Assembly: GCA_031289285.1 (NCBI GenBank)
Contig: JAITPT010000146.1
Span: 1-27,139, forward strand
Direction of reading: 5' to 3'
From: Puniceicoccales bacterium
GTDB taxonomy: Bacteria; Verrucomicrobiota; Verrucomicrobiia; Opitutales; UBA953
Length of the DNA: 27,139 nucleotides
Below, piece after piece: positions 24,636 through 27,139 of this stretch (position 1 is the stretch's first letter; every line of letters starts with the position of its first letter). Under the pieces are notes generated by a model. That model searched no databases, was not told the origin of the DNA, and saw only the letters and a list, made by a program, of their open reading frames with translations. The translations under genes were made by a program, and so were the position numbers.

Positions 24636-26174
24636 TTAGCGGAACAGGGCGCAAACGGGCAAGCAGGTTTGTTGCAACCCCGCCAAAACGTCAAAGAAGT
24701 CGGGGAATGTTTTGCCGCAGCAGGCGGGGTCTTCGATGGCGAGCCAAGGGCGTCCGTCGCCGTGCAAATCGTGTGTTCCGAGGATGGCAAAACTCATCGC
24801 CATGCGGTGGTCTTCGTAGGTGCGCACAGGCAAGGGCGCAGCGGAGGAAAGGCGACGCATGGCGGCGAGGTCGGGGAAAATCGTGAGGTCGCCAATCGAA
24901 GGGTCGGCGCGGAGTGCGGCGGCAGACGGCTCGACGCGCTGGCCAAGACGCTCCAACTCGACGGCGACAGCGAGCAGCCGGTCAGTTTCTTGGCGGCGGG
25001 CATGGGCGACACCGCGAATGCTCAGCGGTTCGGGCAACAGGGGCGCGAGCGCGGCAAGCGTTAAAAAGGTGTCGGAGACGGCGTTGAAGTCGTGGGCGAC
25101 GGCGGCGTGAACGGGGGGGGAAGCGGGTGCCGAGGCGGGCGGGGTAGCGCGTGGCGAGGCCGACGGAGCGGGCGGTTTTTCGGCGAGGAAACCATCGGCG
25201 ACGGTGCGGATGTCGAGACCGATTTTGCGCAGGATTTTTGCGAAGGCGGTGTCGCCTTGCAGGCTGTTTTCGCGCAGCCCGCGCACGAGGACGGACACAG
25301 GCGCGGCAAGCGGGAGGGCAAGAAAATAACTGGCAGCGGTTGCGTCAGGCTCGATGTCGTAGGCGTAGGCGGGGGAGTGGTAGTTGGCGTTGCCGCGAAA
25401 TGCGAAAGTGGTGGCGGCGTCCGGCGTGGACGGCGTGGGCGAAGTTTCCGGTGGGGGTGCGCCGAATTGCGACATCAGGCGGAGGGTCATTTCCACAAAT
25501 GGTTCGGAGACGGTTTTGCCGGCAAGCCGGATGCGTAGCGGAGCGGGCGCAAGCGGGGCGACGAGGAGCAAGGCCGAGAGAATTTGCGAGCTGGCGGAGG
25601 CGTCGGCGAGGATTTCGCCGCCGCGTAGCCCCGCCGTGCGCAGCGTGAACGGGAAGGATTTTGCGAGGCTACCGTCCGGCGCGGTGGCGGTCGCGCCCAA
25701 GGGTTCGAGTGCTCGTAACAGGCCGTCCATCGGGCGGCGGCGCATGGCGTCGTCGCCGTCGAGCGCGTATTCGCCGCCGCGCCGCAACGCGAGCATGGCA
25801 GTGAGAAAACGTGCCGCCGTTCCGGCGTTGCCGACATGCAGGCTCGCCCGTGCGTTCGGGATTTCGCCGCCGCGCCCGCCAACGGTGATTTCTCGCGCCG
25901 CCTCAGCACACTCCACCGAGAAACCGAGTTCGCGCAGCGCAGCGACCATGATGCGTGTGTCGCGGCTGAACAACGCCCCGCGCAACGTGGTGGTGCCGGC
26001 GGCGAGGGCGGCGAGAACGAGGGCGCGATTGGTGATGCTCTTAGAGCCGGGCAGTGTAACCGAGAGGCGGGCGGTGCGAGAGAACGGGCGGATTGGCAGC
26101 GGGTCGGGAAGGACGGCGGGCGCGTCGGTGGTGGAAGCGTCGGCGGTGGGAAGCGTTTTGGGGATATGGTTCAT
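24636..26174 (-). CDS. aroA: 3-phosphoshikimate 1-carboxyvinyltransferase (EPSP synthase)
   Basis: The product has 512 residues from the ATG at 26174. A longer frame overlaps the upstream gene and is not conserved. It joins phosphoenolpyruvate to shikimate-3-phosphate in the chorismate pathway. The signatures are LPGSKSITNRALVLAALA (41-58), HVGNAGTAARFLTAML (113-128), DGDDAMRRRPMDGLLRAL (139-156), EPDATAASYFLA about residue 270, HDFNAVSDTFLTLAALAP, RRQETDRL and TYEDHRMAMSFA. The usual length is about 430-450. The excess lies in two Pro/Ala/Ser/Thr-rich inserts (about 238-260 and 330-363) and an N-terminal extension. The second insert includes a run of eight C/G at 25113-25120, a possible slippage point. 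It precedes guaB by 9 bases. Confidence 0.95.
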   Translation of the reverse strand: MNHIPKTLPTADASTTDAPAVLPDPLPIRPFSRTARLSVTLPGSKSITNRALVLAALAAGTTTLRGALFSRDTRIMVAALRELGFSVECAEAAREITVGGRGGEIPNARASLHVGNAGTAARFLTAMLALRRGGEYALDGDDAMRRRPMDGLLRALEPLGATATAPDGSLAKSFPFTLRTAGLRGGEILADASASSQILSALLLVAPLAPAPLRIRLAGKTVSEPFVEMTLRLMSQFGAPPPETSPTPSTPDAATTFAFRGNANYHSPAYAYDIEPDATAASYFLALPLAAPVSVLVRGLRENSLQGDTAFAKILRKIGLDIRTVADGFLAEKPPAPSASPRATPPASAPASPPVHAAVAHDFNAVSDTFLTLAALAPLLPEPLSIRGVAHARRQETDRLLAVAVELERLGQRVEPSAAALRADPSIGDLTIFPDLAAMRRLSSAAPLPVRTYEDHRMAMSFAILGTHDLHGDGRPWLAIEDPACCGKTFPDFFDVLAGLQQTCLPVCALFR

Positions 26175-26214
26175 GGCGAAAAGGCGGGCGGGTGAATATG
26201 GTCGAGGTCGGAGA

Positions 26215-26790
26215 TTATTCCGCTGAACGCGGGCGAAAGTAGGCAAGAATACTGCGTGTGTCACGCACCGCGATTTGAGCATGCGACATTGAGTGGATTT
26301 CCGCCCCCGAGAAAATCGGCAGACCTTCTGAAAAAATACCACGAACGGAAGCATAAGGAGGTTGCCCCGATTCTTTCAGAGTTTCGTGGGCATTTTCGAT
26401 GACCGCGCAGTCCAGATATCGGCGAACTTCGTCTTTGTCATCTTCGCCGAAGGGCTTGTTTTCAGGCAACGGTGTCCCAGCTTTGTCAAGCCGCTGTTTC
26501 AGGGAATTGTATGAGTATTTGAGCAGATCTATTGATTTCACCTCCGTCAAATCCAAGCAGTCCTCCGTCCGTATCATCGCACCAATTACAAATGGGTCCG
26601 AGATTTGTTTGTTCTTCTTTGCCCACTCCAGTGCTCGTTGCGGATTGTCCTCCCAAAAATAAACCCCGCCACCAAGCCAATCCCACGGATTGGCACTCGG
26701 CAACAAGTGTTCGTGCTCCGAGAGCAAGACTTTTTCTCCGACATATCGCGGGCACCCGTGGTAACCAACAACGACATTGAGCAATTTCAT
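26215..26790 (-). CDS. putative ADP-ribosyltransferase-like protein, possible toxin
   Basis: The product has 191 residues. I do not recognise a named family with certainty. The N-terminus VVVGYHGCP (residues 6-14) followed by PWDWLGGGVYFWEDNPQRAL (35-54) resembles the Y-H-G ... G-x-Y-F pattern of PARP-like and DUF3990-like ADP-ribosyltransferase folds, with H11 and Y44 as candidate NAD-contacting residues. A following acidic residue could complete an H-Y-E triad, but I cannot identify it reliably. Its ATG overlaps the TGA of the small upstream gene (ATGA), with no Shine-Dalgarno sequence, so translation is probably coupled. The arrangement of a small gene followed by this one suggests a toxin-antitoxin-type pair. 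That is inference. aroA follows 40 bases downstream. Confidence 0.68.
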   Translation of the reverse strand: MKLLNVVVGYHGCPRYVGEKVLLSEHEHLLPSANPWDWLGGGVYFWEDNPQRALEWAKKNKQISDPFVIGAMIRTEDCLDLTEVKSIDLLKYSYNSLKQRLDKAGTPLPENKPFGEDDKDEVRRYLDCAVIENAHETLKESGQPPYASVRGIFSEGLPIFSGAEIHSMSHAQIAVRDTRSILAYFRPRSAE

Positions 26791-27047
26791 TGGTTGTCGT
26801 TCGTTGCGGTTTGGAGGGAAATGTTTTTCTGGCGCGGTCCGCCATACCGCTCGGTCAACTGCCCATCCTCGGTGATAAAACCAGCGCGAATCAGGTATGC
26901 CCGCGATTGCTCCGGCGTCGAGCAGACGCGGTCAAACTCATCGAAGGCTCGAAGCTCCCTTTCGATTCTCTCGTCCACGTCGCGGTGAAAGGTGTCAACG
27001 AAGTATTTCATGTGCGCCAACCGTGCCTGTTTTTCTCGGGCTGTCAA
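26787..27047 (-). CDS. small protein upstream of the ART-like gene, possible antitoxin
   Basis: The product has 86 residues from a TTG at 27047, or 74 from the ATG at 27011 (MKYFVDTF). It is charged and helical (DVDERIERELRAFDEFDRV), with a C-terminal AGFITEDGQLTERYGG that looks like a short ordered tail. The stop codon overlaps the ATG of the ART-like gene by 4 bases. The TTG overlaps the stop of an upstream frame (TTGA), which favours the longer form. No DNA-binding motif is evident. The antitoxin role rests only on size and position. Confidence 0.6.
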   Translation of the reverse strand: MTAREKQARLAHMKYFVDTFHRDVDERIERELRAFDEFDRVCSTPEQSRAYLIRAGFITEDGQLTERYGGPRQKNISLQTATNDNQ

Positions 27048-27139
27048 GTGGCGCGGACGTCCGTGCGGCGTCCGCGCTGGCGGAGGTGGTCGAGAGCGGC
27101 AAGGGCGTAGGCGGCGGCCGTGGGCCCACGCAAAACGGT
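27044..27139 (-). CDS. C-terminal end of a gene running off the window
   Basis: From the window edge, one minus-strand frame is open for 31 codons and reads TVLRGPTAAAYALAALDHLR, then a basic tail ending in RAT before TGA at 27044-27046. The stop overlaps the TTG start of the next gene as TTGA. An inverted repeat (GCGCGGAC ... GTCCGCGC, 27051-27077) lies inside it. The composition is plausible for a soluble enzyme's C-terminus, but the family cannot be named from so little sequence. Confidence 0.4.
   Translation of the reverse strand, partial: TVLRGPTAAAYALAALDHLRQRGRRTDVRAT

Overview
This is a GC-rich bacterial chromosome segment. It mixes ordinary housekeeping genes (htpG, dnaE, aroA, guaB) with an unusually large share of repeat-laden intergenic DNA. 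The combination of a secreted RCC1/Ig-repeat protein, a secreted carboxypeptidase-regulatory-like protein, a Tat-exported FAD oxidoreductase, weak Shine-Dalgarno signals and many small palindromes suggests a member of the Verrucomicrobiota (Opitutaceae-like). That placement is an inference from gene style, not a database result.

Layout. 1-789: a 251-bp tandem duplication and a leader. 790-5202 (+): an NfsB-like nitroreductase, a secreted protein of unknown function, and a Tat-exported FAD oxidoreductase. 5283-7235 (-): htpG. 7236-10062: about 2.8 kb without genes, built of duplicated hairpin modules, a 176-bp tandem array and a 377-bp imperfect inverted repeat. 10063-13188 (-): a 1041-residue exported RCC1-repeat/Ig-like protein. 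13189-13819: long poly-G runs and a 9-bp iterated array. 13820-15917 (-): two Rpn-family PD-(D/E)XK nuclease genes in tandem. 16181-20155 (-): dnaE. 20636-22084 (+): a secreted carboxypeptidase-regulatory-like protein. 22085-23039: a palindromic element and a 134-bp tandem array. 23040-27139 (-): a close-packed series of a partial gene end, a small gene, an ADP-ribosyltransferase-like gene, aroA and guaB.

What is most interesting is the repeat biology. (1) A palindromic element with inverted ends around CGGCAGTT lies in frame inside the upstream Rpn gene and adds about 55 codons; related copies or fragments sit in three intergenic regions. This resembles the protein-coding palindromic elements of Rickettsia. 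(2) A quasi-palindrome, AAAAAG-N3-CTG-N3-CTTTTT, recurs in all three long tandem arrays and also supplies the last codons of the 691-residue secreted protein. (3) Four different 9-bp iterated arrays all lie upstream of genes, or on the start codon of one. (4) The ATGA-overlapping gene pair at 26215-27047 looks like a toxin-antitoxin-type module with an ART-like partner.

The genes do not form one pathway. aroA and guaB are 9 bp apart and probably cotranscribed. The two Rpn genes are probably cotranscribed. The TA-like pair runs into aroA with a 40-bp gap. No rRNA, tRNA, CRISPR array, integrase or recognisable complete insertion sequence was seen.
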